From an uncultured Ruminococcus sp. (lineage in GTDB: Bacteria; Bacillota; Clostridia; Oscillospirales; CAG-272): DNA of 5,241 nt. The stretch covers positions 1-5,241 of the forward strand of contig CACZSP010000082.1 of the NCBI GenBank assembly GCA_902783905.1, written 5' to 3'. This document shows positions 1-5,241 of the stretch, piece after piece. The notes below the pieces were generated by a model. The model was not told the DNA's origin, ran no database searches, and saw only the letters and a list, made by a program, of their open reading frames with translations. The first letter of the stretch is position 1, and every line of letters starts with the position of its first letter. The translations under genes were made by a program, and so were the position numbers.

Positions 1-772
1 CGTCGTGGTAGAGGTCCATCGTATCGGGCGTTCTCGTGCACCCGAGCAGCGCAACGCGCCCCATCGGAGCGCAGCAGCGCAGAGCGCTGTTAAGCGCGTT
101 GTAGTTCCCTGCCGCCTCTATCGTGACGTCGACTCCGCGACCGCCGGTAAGCTCCTTCATTTTCGCCTCGTAGCCCTCTTCGAGCGGATCGACGACGTAA
201 TCGGCTCCGTATCTCAGCGCCTTTGCGCGGCAGTCGGGATTGACGTCCACGCCTATCACCGGAACCGCTCCGGCGGCTCTCGCAAACTGAACCGCGAGGA
301 TACCGAGTATGCCGAGTCCGACCACCGACACGCTCTCGCCGAGCTCGAGCCGCGTCTTGCGGATCGCGTTTTCGGGGAAGCATCCGATGACCATCAGCGC
401 GACTTCCTCATCGGTAAGCGTTTCGGGGACGATTGGTACCGCCTTTTCCTCCGGAATGACGTTGTATTCGCAGTGTTTTCCGAAATATATGATGACTCTC
501 TGCCCCGGTTTTACCTTCTTTACGTCAGATCCGGTCTCAACGACCGTTCCGACGCCGCAGTATCCTACCTTCCGCGGGAAATTGCCGTTGCAGAGTCTCC
601 GTATCCCGGAAATGTTGACCTCTCCGACAAGGTTTGCCCGCTCGGTGCCGCTGCTTATAGCCGTGTATTTTGTTTTAACTCTCACCTCTCCGGGCTTCAG
701 TTCGTCGGGAATCTCGTATTCGAGCAACTCTGCCTTGCCCGGCGCGGTGAAAACTATCTGTCTGTTTTTCAT
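1..772 (-). CDS. Medium-chain (MDR) dehydrogenase without zinc ligands, 3' end cut by the window
   Basis: Reading the minus strand from ATG 772 gives 257 open codons running off the left edge; MDR proteins are usually about 330-350 residues, so roughly the last quarter is missing. The N-terminal GroES-like half contains AISSGTER (residues 38-45) and GYCGVGTVVETG (70-81). The nucleotide-binding half starts at about residue 148 with the Rossmann motif GLGILG (152-157), and Asp176 at the end of the second strand suggests NAD rather than NADP. The usual catalytic zinc ligands are absent: the cysteine of the CGTD motif is a serine, and the GHE motif reads GYC. The four-cysteine structural zinc loop is missing too. 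This resembles the BchC-like/bi-domain oxidoreductase branch of MDR, which carries S-x-GTE at this place. The likely role is NAD-dependent oxidation or reduction of a sugar or polyol-type compound in the cytoplasm; the substrate cannot be read from the sequence. It is cotranscribed with the solute-binding protein: that gene's TGA is followed by GCA and then this ATG, and the ribosome binding site GGGGA (784-780) lies inside the upstream gene. Confidence -1.
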   Translation of the reverse strand, partial: MKNRQIVFTAPGKAELLEYEIPDELKPGEVRVKTKYTAISSGTERANLVGEVNISGIRRLCNGNFPRKVGYCGVGTVVETGSDVKKVKPGQRVIIYFGKHCEYNVIPEEKAVPIVPETLTDEEVALMVIGCFPENAIRKTRLELGESVSVVGLGILGILAVQFARAAGAVPVIGVDVNPDCRAKALRYGADYVVDPLEEGYEAKMKELTGGRGVDVTIEAAGNYNALNSALRCCAPMGRVALLGCTRTPDTMDLYHD

Positions 773-775
773 TGC

Positions 776-2272
776 TCATTCCCCGTATTCCTGCATATAG
801 CTATCGAGGGTCTTGCGTAGCTGGCTGACCTTGCCTCTCCAGACCGAAACCGGCTGAGAGTAGAAGCCGCTGTCGGCCGTATTCGCCAGCGTCATCGCCG
901 TAAGCCCGATTCCGTTACCGACGGTGCCGAAAAGCTCGTTCGAAGTCATCCTGAGGCGGTCGCGGATAAGATCGAGCATCTCGACGTTCTTGTCGACGTT
1001 GTTGTACTGGAATTTCAGTGAAACGTCGTAATACTCTGGTATTATCGTATCGCGTCCGTACCATCCGAGGAACTCCGCGACCTTGCCGGACAGATCGTCC
1101 GACTCAATGCTGACCGGGAAGAACACGGCGTCGAAGGCCGACATGTTCGCGCTTATATAATCGCTCTGATTGAAATCGTACATCGGCATCGGAAGCATTG
1201 CGTACTGGCTCTCCATTTCGGTGAGCTTCTGGGCCGTATATACGAGGAAGGACAGGAACAGGCACCTGTTGTCCGCGAAGGGCTTGATGCCTCCGTTGTC
1301 CCCGAGTATTGAACCGAAATAGAATACGTTGTTCTGCCGGCTCGTTCTGAAAAGTTTGTCGATAAACGTCAGAGTTTTGTCGTCCAGAGTCTCGACCCAG
1401 TTGTAGTTTCCGGCGTCGTCCTTCGAAATAAGGTTCACGTCCGCGCAGCTCCACATAACCCGCGCACCGCTTCCGACGTTGGCCCATCCGAAAACGTCCT
1501 TGTCGGGAGATATTGTGAGATCTCCGTCCTCGTCGCGAGCGACCGTTTTGGTGAGTTCGAGGAACTTGTCGATCGTCCACTCGCGGTCTTTAACAAGTTT
1601 GTAGTAATCAACGCCGATATTGTAGGTTTCGCTGACTTCGAGATTTGCAAAAACGCAGCCCATATAACCGTAAGTGCTTCTGTTTATGTCGCCGACAAGA
1701 CAGATCAGCTTGCCCGCGACCGACGCGTCCTCTGCAATCTGACTGACCCACCATTCATGCGAAAGGTTGATCGATTCCATTTCGTTGACGTTGCGGTATA
1801 TTCCCACGAGACCGCCCATGATTCCGGTGTTCAGTCCCATATTGACAAGATCGAACGAAGAGTACGTATTCGAAGCAACGTCGTTGTAGATCATATCCGG
1901 CATCTTGCTGTTCCACTGCCCCGGCTCGAGACGGAATTCGAATTTTATACCCAGATAATCCTCACATGCCAGAAGGCGCGCGTACGTTGCGTCGTTGAGG
2001 CGGTTGCCGTTGGTCGTCTCGGCGTAAAGATCTTCGGGAAGATCCGACGCGTTGTTCTGAAGGACGACGAATTTCCTGCCGCCGTTGTCCTCGGAAGCAA
2101 ATCCGAGTATCTGCTCCTTCGTTTTTCCGCCCGTTCCCTCGGGATCGCTTACCGCGTCGGTGGATGCGGACGGCTTCGTCACGTCTTCTTTTCCCGAACC
2201 CGCGCATCCGGAAAAGACAAGCAGCCCGGACAGCATCAGCAGGGCAAGTACGAATGACAGTTTCGATTTCAT
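776..2272 (-). CDS. ABC transporter extracellular solute-binding lipoprotein (family 1, sugar type)
   Basis: This 498-residue protein starts with a lipoprotein signal: MKSK, a hydrophobic stretch (about residues 5-20), then VFSGC with the acylated cysteine at 23, followed by a Gly/Ser/Thr-rich linker to about 50. The mature part has features seen in clostridial family 1 solute-binding proteins: HEWWVSQIAEDA (172-183), GKLICLVGDIN (187-197) and EWTIDKFLEL (231-240) followed by an acidic DEDGD segment (247-251). It would sit on the outer face of the membrane and deliver a sugar or oligosaccharide to an ABC importer; the ligand is unknown. ATG 2272 is supported by AAAGGA ending 10 bases upstream (2288-2283). 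It is the first gene of a minus-strand operon with the dehydrogenase downstream. No permease genes are seen in the window; they may lie to the left of the window or elsewhere in the genome. A divergent AraC-type regulator and an upstream repeated motif suggest inducible control. Confidence 0.93.
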   Translation of the reverse strand: MKSKLSFVLALLMLSGLLVFSGCAGSGKEDVTKPSASTDAVSDPEGTGGKTKEQILGFASEDNGGRKFVVLQNNASDLPEDLYAETTNGNRLNDATYARLLACEDYLGIKFEFRLEPGQWNSKMPDMIYNDVASNTYSSFDLVNMGLNTGIMGGLVGIYRNVNEMESINLSHEWWVSQIAEDASVAGKLICLVGDINRSTYGYMGCVFANLEVSETYNIGVDYYKLVKDREWTIDKFLELTKTVARDEDGDLTISPDKDVFGWANVGSGARVMWSCADVNLISKDDAGNYNWVETLDDKTLTFIDKLFRTSRQNNVFYFGSILGDNGGIKPFADNRCLFLSFLVYTAQKLTEMESQYAMLPMPMYDFNQSDYISANMSAFDAVFFPVSIESDDLSGKVAEFLGWYGRDTIIPEYYDVSLKFQYNNVDKNVEMLDLIRDRLRMTSNELFGTVGNGIGLTAMTLANTADSGFYSQPVSVWRGKVSQLRKTLDSYMQEYGE

Positions 2273-2319
2273 TTTTCGGTTATCCTTTCGTTATCTTATG
2301 GCTTTCACTCTACAATTAT

Positions 2320-2348
2320 ATTATATACTCTTGCATTTCCGCGGAAAA
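2320..2348 (-). promoter_or_regulatory. Promoter of the solute-binding protein operon
   Basis: On the minus strand there is TATAAT at 2325-2320 and, 17 bases upstream, TTTTCC at 2348-2343 as a weak -35 box. A second, overlapping TATAAT lies at 2320-2315. The -10 is perfect while the -35 is poor, as expected of a promoter needing an activator. The predicted start near 2313 gives a leader of about 40 bases. Confidence 0.6.
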
Positions 2349-2359
2349 TGTGATATACT
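2331..2359 (+). promoter_or_regulatory. Likely promoter of the araC-type gene, overlapping the divergent promoter
   Basis: On the plus strand TTGCAT (2331-2336) and TATACT (2354-2359) are separated by 17 bases, and a TG at 2351-2352 gives an extended -10 (TGnTATACT). The start would be near 2366, with a leader of about 54 bases to ATG 2420. It physically overlaps the minus-strand promoter, so both can hardly be occupied by polymerase at once. Confidence 0.5.
2336..2347. promoter_or_regulatory. Perfect 12-base palindrome TTTCCGCGGAAA, possible operator
   Basis: TTTCCGCGGAAA equals its own reverse complement. With one extra A on the right, the symmetry extends to flanking CA/TG (2334-2350). 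It lies in the spacer of the plus-strand promoter and overlaps the -35 box of the minus-strand promoter, a place where a bound dimer would block both. A dimeric repressor site is the simplest reading; the AraC protein, which usually binds direct repeats, would be an unusual ligand. The protein is unknown. Confidence 0.4.
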
Positions 2360-2384
2360 GTTTTAAAAGGCAACTATTCTGCTG
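2357..2384 (-). promoter_or_regulatory. Repeated upstream motif, copy 1 (candidate activator site)
   Basis: The minus strand reads CAGCAGAATAGTTGC (2384-2370), then seven less conserved bases, then AACAGT (2362-2357). The same arrangement occurs at 4974-4947 with 24 of 28 bases identical. The 15-base core ends 21 bases before the -35 box of the solute-binding-protein promoter, so its centre is near -64. It also lies just downstream of the predicted araC transcription start, where a bound protein would obstruct araC. Confidence 0.6.
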
Positions 2385-2409
2385 TTATACGTCCTTAAAC
2401 GGCATTTTT

Positions 2410-2413
2410 GAGG
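2410..2413 (+). promoter_or_regulatory. Ribosome binding site deciding the araC-type start
   Basis: GAGG lies six bases before ATG 2420. It overlaps the alternative TTG start at 2408, so that upstream codon cannot use it. Confidence 0.6.
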
Positions 2414-2419
2414 CAATCT

Positions 2420-3223
2420 ATGGAAACATTTATGAAAACGCGCAAACGTCTTGCCGCCGGCTCCCTGATGGCGGTCCGCTCCGAATACGAAAGCGAACAC
2501 TGCTTTGAGCCGCAAAAGGGAAAAATATATAACAGTTTCGGATACATCGAAAGCGGCAACGCCGTTTTCCGTTCGGCCGCAGGAACGGTATGCGCCGGAT
2601 CGGGCGATCTTATTTACATACCCGAAGGGCTCAAATACTGCTCCACCTGGTCGGGAGACGGAAAAATCGTCTTTTACAGCATCCATTTCAGATCCGAAAT
2701 ATCCGACTCACCCTTCTGGTCGTCGCTGGCGCTCCAGCGCGTCGCACCGCTCAGCGGAGGCGGGTGCGCGGAAAAGGTGAAAAGAATCTATGAGCTCTGC
2801 GGCTCGGAATCGTTTACCGATCAGCTTGAGGGTTACAGTCTGTTTTACTCGCTAGCTTCGGACGCGGCGAAAAGCATGACCGAGCGCTTTTCGGGGGACT
2901 TTCCGCCCCTGCTCGTCAAGGCGCTCTCCTTCATAGACTCCGGTTTCACGTCTATCGGATCGGTCTCCGAGATTGCAGAATACTGCTTTATCAGCGAGTC
3001 GCGCCTGTATCATCTGTTCAAGGAATATCTTAACACGACACCGGTAACCTATCTCAACAGGGTAAAAATCCTTCAGGCGACCGAAATGATGAAGGATCCT
3101 TCGCTTTCACTTGAACAGATCGCGTCGGAAATGAATTTCAATTCGGAGTACAGCTTCAGAAAAACTTTTATTCGCGTGACGGGAACCACCCCATCCGATT
3201 TCAGAAAAAACAGGGCGCACTGA
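2420..3223 (+). CDS. AraC-family transcriptional regulator with cupin sensor domain
   Basis: This 267-residue cytoplasmic regulator has the two-domain layout of AraC proteins that sense sugars. The N-terminal half is a cupin-like effector domain with GDLIYIPEG (62-70) followed by strands to about 95. The C-terminal 100 residues form the double helix-turn-helix: the first at about 181-217 (SVSEIAEYCFISESRLYHLF) and the second at 230-263, ending in the family signature F-R-K-T-F with TGTTPSDFRK (254-263). The reading frame is open from a TTG at 2408, but ATG 2420 is preferred because GAGG (2410-2413) lies six bases before it; ATG 2432 is a lesser alternative. The gene is divergent from the solute-binding-protein operon, the standard position of a local regulator, and probably activates it when a sugar ligand is bound. 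The inducer cannot be read from the sequence. A repeated motif in front of both minus-strand promoters is its best candidate binding site. Confidence 0.93.
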   Translation: METFMKTRKRLAAGSLMAVRSEYESEHCFEPQKGKIYNSFGYIESGNAVFRSAAGTVCAGSGDLIYIPEGLKYCSTWSGDGKIVFYSIHFRSEISDSPFWSSLALQRVAPLSGGGCAEKVKRIYELCGSESFTDQLEGYSLFYSLASDAAKSMTERFSGDFPPLLVKALSFIDSGFTSIGSVSEIAEYCFISESRLYHLFKEYLNTTPVTYLNRVKILQATEMMKDPSLSLEQIASEMNFNSEYSFRKTFIRVTGTTPSDFRKNRAH

Positions 3224-3237
3224 AAAAACGTGCTGAA

Positions 3238-3282
3238 CAGGGGATGCTAAAAACTCTATTCACGAGTTTTTAACATCCCCTG
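3238..3282 (-). terminator. Long hairpin between convergent genes, probable terminator
   Basis: The outer arms CAGGGGATG (3238-3246) and CATCCCCTG (3274-3282) pair, as do the inner arms TAAAAACTC (3248-3256) and GAGTTTTTA (3264-3272), around a 7-base loop. The single interruption is C opposite A on the plus strand but becomes a G-U pair in minus-strand RNA, giving an unbroken 19-pair stem. It therefore fits best as the 3' end of the GLUG gene, 20 bases after its stop. On the plus strand it may also end araC transcription. There is no U tract directly after the stem; on the minus strand a run of six U begins nine bases further on (3228-3223). Confidence 0.7.
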
Positions 3283-3302
3283 AAATTATACGGCCGGATC
3301 GA

Positions 3303-4865
3303 TCAGTTTTCGATCTTTCTGACCTTAACGAAATACACGGCGCAGAAAGCGGCGATCAGTGCGACGACGATCACAACCGCAACGGCGTTGATGCTGTCGC
3401 CGGTGGCGGGAGTGGTCTGCCCCGGCTGAGCGGTGGTCACGTCGGGCGTTCCGGACGTCGTCTGAGCGGGATCGTCCTGTTTGCTCACGTCGATACCGTT
3501 GATCTTGAGCGTTGAGTTGACGATGAGACCTTTGATCTCGGCGGCGCGGACCTTTGCCTGCTCGGTAGCGTCGTAGGTCCAGGTCGCCTTTTCGGCATCC
3601 TGATTGGGAGTCTTGTAAGCCTCGCCCATGGGCAGAGTATCATCGGCGGCGGAAATGACGTTGGTGATGCTCATGTGTTCCTTGGTGCCGACCCAGAAGG
3701 CACCCGCGATCGCGCCGGCTCTCTTGGCGTTTCCGCCTGTGCTGGTGATGTCGGCTACAGAGACGGTGCTGACGCAGTTGTCGACCGTTACGTAATCAGT
3801 GGAAGAGGGACCGTTCCCGAGGAATCCGCCGGCATAGGAGAAGGCGTCTCCGCCTTCGGCCTGTTTAGACGTAATCTTGCCGGTGTTCAGGCAGTTTTTA
3901 ATGGTGAGAAGGCTGGCGCCTGTGTTGGTCCAGAAGTTTCCGACGAATCCGGCGACGCATACGCCCTTTTGCCCGGAGCACTCGCCACTGATGTTGCCGT
4001 TGTTGATCGAATTTTCGATGACCGAGCCGCGCGGGTCTAGATTACCGTCGGCTTCCTTGGAGGGAGCGGTGCAGAACGCCGCGAATCCGGCGACCTGAAT
4101 CGCAATGTTGCCGGTGGTCACAGCGGTTACGTTTCCGTTGTTGACGCAGCCCTTGAAGTCGCAGCGGGCAAACTGACCGGTGAATCCGCCGAGACGGACG
4201 TCTTTAGTGGCTGTCGTGGAGAGATTTCCGTCGTTGACACAGTTCTCGACGACCGCGAAATACATTTGTCCAAAGAGTCCGCCGGCTCTCGGCTGCTGTG
4301 TCTGGTTGTTCAGAGCGATGTCAACCTTCGATACGATATTGGTGAACACGGCGTTGACCTTGCCTGCTACCGCGCCGTTGTTGTTGACCTGTCCGACTAC
4401 GGCTCCGACCGAAGGAGAGCCGAACGTGGTTTCACCGTTGTCGGTAATCGAACCTTCGATCGTCAGGTTGCATACTCCGGCTTCGACGGATTCTGCAACT
4501 ACCTTGCCGAAGAGTCCGGTGAAGTTCAGGATCTTCGTGATGGAGAATCCGCTGATCTTGTGGCCGCGTCCGTTGTATATTCCCGAGAAAACCTTGGTGC
4601 CGTCTCCTATCGGAGTCCACTCTTTGCCGCCGAGGTCGATATCGGCAGTCTGAGTGAAGTACTTTCCGGAGAAGGCCTCACCGCCGTTGACGTCGGCGGC
4701 AAGCTTAGCCAGTTTGGCGGGTGTGTCGATCACATAGGGATCGGCTTCGGTTCCCGAGCCGGAGTAGGCTTCGGTAGAGGTTCCGTCCCATGCGGCGCCG
4801 GCAAGAACCGGCAGACACGCGAGAGCAAGAAGAGCAGCGAGAATTATCGCTGTGATCTTTTTCAT
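3303..4865 (-). CDS. Secreted GLUG-repeat surface protein with C-terminal sorting-type tail
   Basis: This 520-residue exported protein begins with a signal peptide (positive MKK, hydrophobic core, probable cleavage after AGA at 22-24). An N-terminal cap (about 37-112) carries GSGTEADPYVI and FSGIYNGRGHKISGFSI (93-109), typical of proteins with GLUG motifs. About eight imperfect repeats of 25-46 residues follow (116-405) in the pattern hydrophobic-G-G-F/L-x-G, then E/K-N-C-V/L-N-x-G-N-I/V; the clearest are at 194-217, 226-248, 282-294, 304-333 and 345-372. Such repeats are expected to fold as a beta-solenoid. A small domain (425-465), a Thr/Pro/Gln linker, PATGD (486-490), a membrane segment (493-513) and KVRK complete the tail, suggesting anchoring at the wall or membrane. 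The role is probably adhesion or binding of a glycan or surface, but no catalytic motif is visible and the target is unknown. ATG 4865 is chosen because GGAGG lies seven bases upstream; the in-frame ATG 4889 precedes that site. Confidence 0.88.
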   Translation of the reverse strand: MKKITAIILAALLALACLPVLAGAAWDGTSTEAYSGSGTEADPYVIDTPAKLAKLAADVNGGEAFSGKYFTQTADIDLGGKEWTPIGDGTKVFSGIYNGRGHKISGFSITKILNFTGLFGKVVAESVEAGVCNLTIEGSITDNGETTFGSPSVGAVVGQVNNNGAVAGKVNAVFTNIVSKVDIALNNQTQQPRAGGLFGQMYFAVVENCVNDGNLSTTATKDVRLGGFTGQFARCDFKGCVNNGNVTAVTTGNIAIQVAGFAAFCTAPSKEADGNLDPRGSVIENSINNGNISGECSGQKGVCVAGFVGNFWTNTGASLLTIKNCLNTGKITSKQAEGGDAFSYAGGFLGNGPSSTDYVTVDNCVSTVSVADITSTGGNAKRAGAIAGAFWVGTKEHMSITNVISAADDTLPMGEAYKTPNQDAEKATWTYDATEQAKVRAAEIKGLIVNSTLKINGIDVSKQDDPAQTTSGTPDVTTAQPGQTTPATGDSINAVAVVIVVALIAAFCAVYFVKVRKIEN

Positions 4866-4872
4866 GATTTTT

Positions 4873-4879
4873 CCTCCCT
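4873..4879 (-). promoter_or_regulatory. Ribosome binding site deciding the GLUG protein start
   Basis: AGGGAGG on the minus strand lies seven bases before ATG 4865. It falls inside the reading frame that would start at ATG 4889, which argues against that longer start. Confidence 0.85.
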
Positions 4880-4910
4880 GAGAAATCATATTTATAATTT
4901 TACTGCATAC

Positions 4911-4939
4911 ATTATACTATCTTATTATCACAATGTAAA
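4911..4939 (-). promoter_or_regulatory. Promoter of the GLUG surface protein
   Basis: The minus strand has TTTACA (4939-4934), a 17-base spacer and a perfect TATAAT (4916-4911), a good housekeeping-sigma promoter. The predicted start near 4904 leaves a leader of about 39 bases. It is a stronger match than the promoter of the solute-binding protein, mainly at the -35 box. Confidence 0.8.
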
Positions 4940-4946
4940 GCGTAAA

Positions 4947-4974
4947 ACTGTTGAATAACGCAACTATTCTGCTG
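4947..4974 (-). promoter_or_regulatory. Repeated upstream motif, copy 2 (candidate activator site)
   Basis: The minus strand reads CAGCAGAATAGTTGC (4974-4960), then seven bases, then AACAGT (4952-4947). The core is identical to that at 2384-2370. It ends 20 bases before the -35 box of the GLUG promoter (21 in copy 1), placing its centre near -63, on almost the same helix face in both promoters. Confidence 0.6.
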
Positions 4975-4984
4975 CTTTTGCATA

Positions 4985-5029
4985 TTACGGGGCTGTTAAA
5001 AAAGCAGGACTTCTTTAACAACCCCGTAA
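4985..5029 (-). terminator. Long hairpin after the right-edge gene, probable terminator or 3' stabiliser
   Basis: The outer arms TTACGGGG (4985-4992) and CCCCGTAA (5022-5029) pair, the inner arms TGTTAAA (4994-5000) and TTTAACA (5014-5020) pair, and a further AAG/CTT closes a 5-base loop. Both interruptions (4993/5021 and 5001/5013) are mismatches in plus-strand RNA but G-U pairs in minus-strand RNA, so a continuous 20-pair stem forms only in the minus transcript. It begins 43 bases after the stop of the right-edge gene. No U tract follows it; the repeated motif of the next promoter starts 10 bases on. Confidence 0.65.
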
Positions 5030-5072
5030 GTGTCGTTATCCGTTACCCGAAAAGGAAACGGTGAAAATCAGT

Positions 5073-5241
5073 TCAGTTTTTGCCCGTTTTCAGAGCGATG
5101 CCCATGCCGAGAACCGAAACGGCGGCAACGAGGGCGACCCAGACGATACCGTCGCCGGTGACGACCGGAGTGGTCGTTCCGGGATCGGAGGCCTGAGCAG
5201 CCTGATATCCGATGGCTCCGAGAGCGGCGATCGCAGCCTGA
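5073..5241 (-). CDS. C-terminal end of a surface protein with PxxTGD-type anchor tail, 5' part outside the window
   Basis: The minus strand is open from the right edge to TGA at 5075-5073, giving the last 55 residues of a protein. They show an Ala-rich segment (AAIAALGAIGYQAAQ), a short TTTP linker, VVTGD, a hydrophobic membrane segment of about 20 residues (GIVWVALVAAVSVLGMGIAL) and the tail KTGKN. This is the layout of a cell-surface sorting or membrane anchor, close in style to the tail of the GLUG protein next door (TTPATGD, membrane segment, KVRK). The TGD, hydrophobic stretch and basic end in the right order and next to a stop codon make a chance reading frame unlikely. The extracellular domain, and so the function, is not in the window. 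It lies in the same direction as the GLUG gene with 207 bases between, but a hairpin and a separate promoter suggest that the two are transcribed independently. Confidence 0.75.
   Translation of the reverse strand, partial: QAAIAALGAIGYQAAQASDPGTTTPVVTGDGIVWVALVAAVSVLGMGIALKTGKN

Noticed and set aside
5..820. 271-codon open frame on the plus strand
   Set aside because: It lies antisense to the dehydrogenase and the end of the solute-binding protein; its translation is Arg/Ser-rich with no recognisable domain, while the minus strand gives clear MDR motifs.
1104..1580. 158-codon frame inside the solute-binding-protein gene on the same strand
   Set aside because: It is an Arg-rich shadow in another frame with no ribosome binding site, whereas the main frame has lipoprotein and family motifs throughout.
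2408..2419. TTG 2408 as start of the AraC-type regulator
   Set aside because: The only good ribosome binding site (GAGG, 2410-2413) overlaps this codon and is correctly placed for ATG 2420.
3700..4450. Recurring CCGTTGTTGAC-like DNA words, considered as a repeat array
   Set aside because: They encode the conserved VNNGN/NDGN part of the GLUG repeats in frame, so they are protein repeats and not CRISPR or another DNA element.
4863..4889. Upstream start ATG 4889 for the GLUG protein
   Set aside because: It would put the GGAGG ribosome binding site inside the coding region and place eight extra residues before a normal signal peptide.
4266..4958. 230-codon open frame on the plus strand
   Set aside because: It is antisense to the GLUG gene and runs through its ribosome binding site and promoter; the repeated codons of the GLUG gene explain the open opposite frame.
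5036..5060. Short repeat of TAACG-like bases between the right-edge gene and its hairpin
   Set aside because: Two copies of five to six bases are expected by chance and have no partner elsewhere.

Overview
The window looks like a piece of a chromosome from a Gram-positive Clostridia-type bacterium (Bacillota), probably an uncultured gut or rumen lineage. The reasons are strong GGAGG-type ribosome binding sites, a lipoprotein sugar-binding protein of a type common in Clostridia, surface proteins ending in P-x-T-G-D-like tails followed by a membrane segment and a short basic tail, an AraC regulator with a cupin sensor, and moderately high GC by eye. The taxonomic placement is inference; no rRNA or marker gene is present. 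I see no mobile element, CRISPR array, tRNA or rRNA.

Layout. Left part, minus strand (772 to 1 and 2272 to 776): an operon in which a solute-binding lipoprotein of an ABC sugar importer is followed, three bases after its stop, by a medium-chain dehydrogenase cut by the left edge. The dehydrogenase lacks the usual zinc ligands. Divergently (2420-3223, plus strand) lies an AraC-family regulator, the obvious candidate controller of that operon. The 147-base gap between them holds two overlapping divergent promoters, a 12-base perfect palindrome, and a 15-base motif that recurs elsewhere in the window. Right part, minus strand: a secreted GLUG-repeat surface protein (4865 to 3303) with a C-terminal anchor, preceded by the 3' end of another gene (stop at 5073) whose product carries a similar anchor. 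Each of these two surface-protein genes is followed by a long hairpin.

How it may work together. The same 15-base motif, with further matching bases beside it, sits 20-21 bases upstream of the -35 box of both the solute-binding-protein promoter and the GLUG-protein promoter. The match in sequence, orientation and distance suggests that one activator, most simply the AraC protein encoded between the two promoters, controls both sugar uptake/oxidation and display of the surface protein. The motif also falls just downstream of the likely start of araC transcription, so the same protein could repress its own gene. This is the most interesting signal in the window. It is a hypothesis from sequence and has not been shown experimentally.
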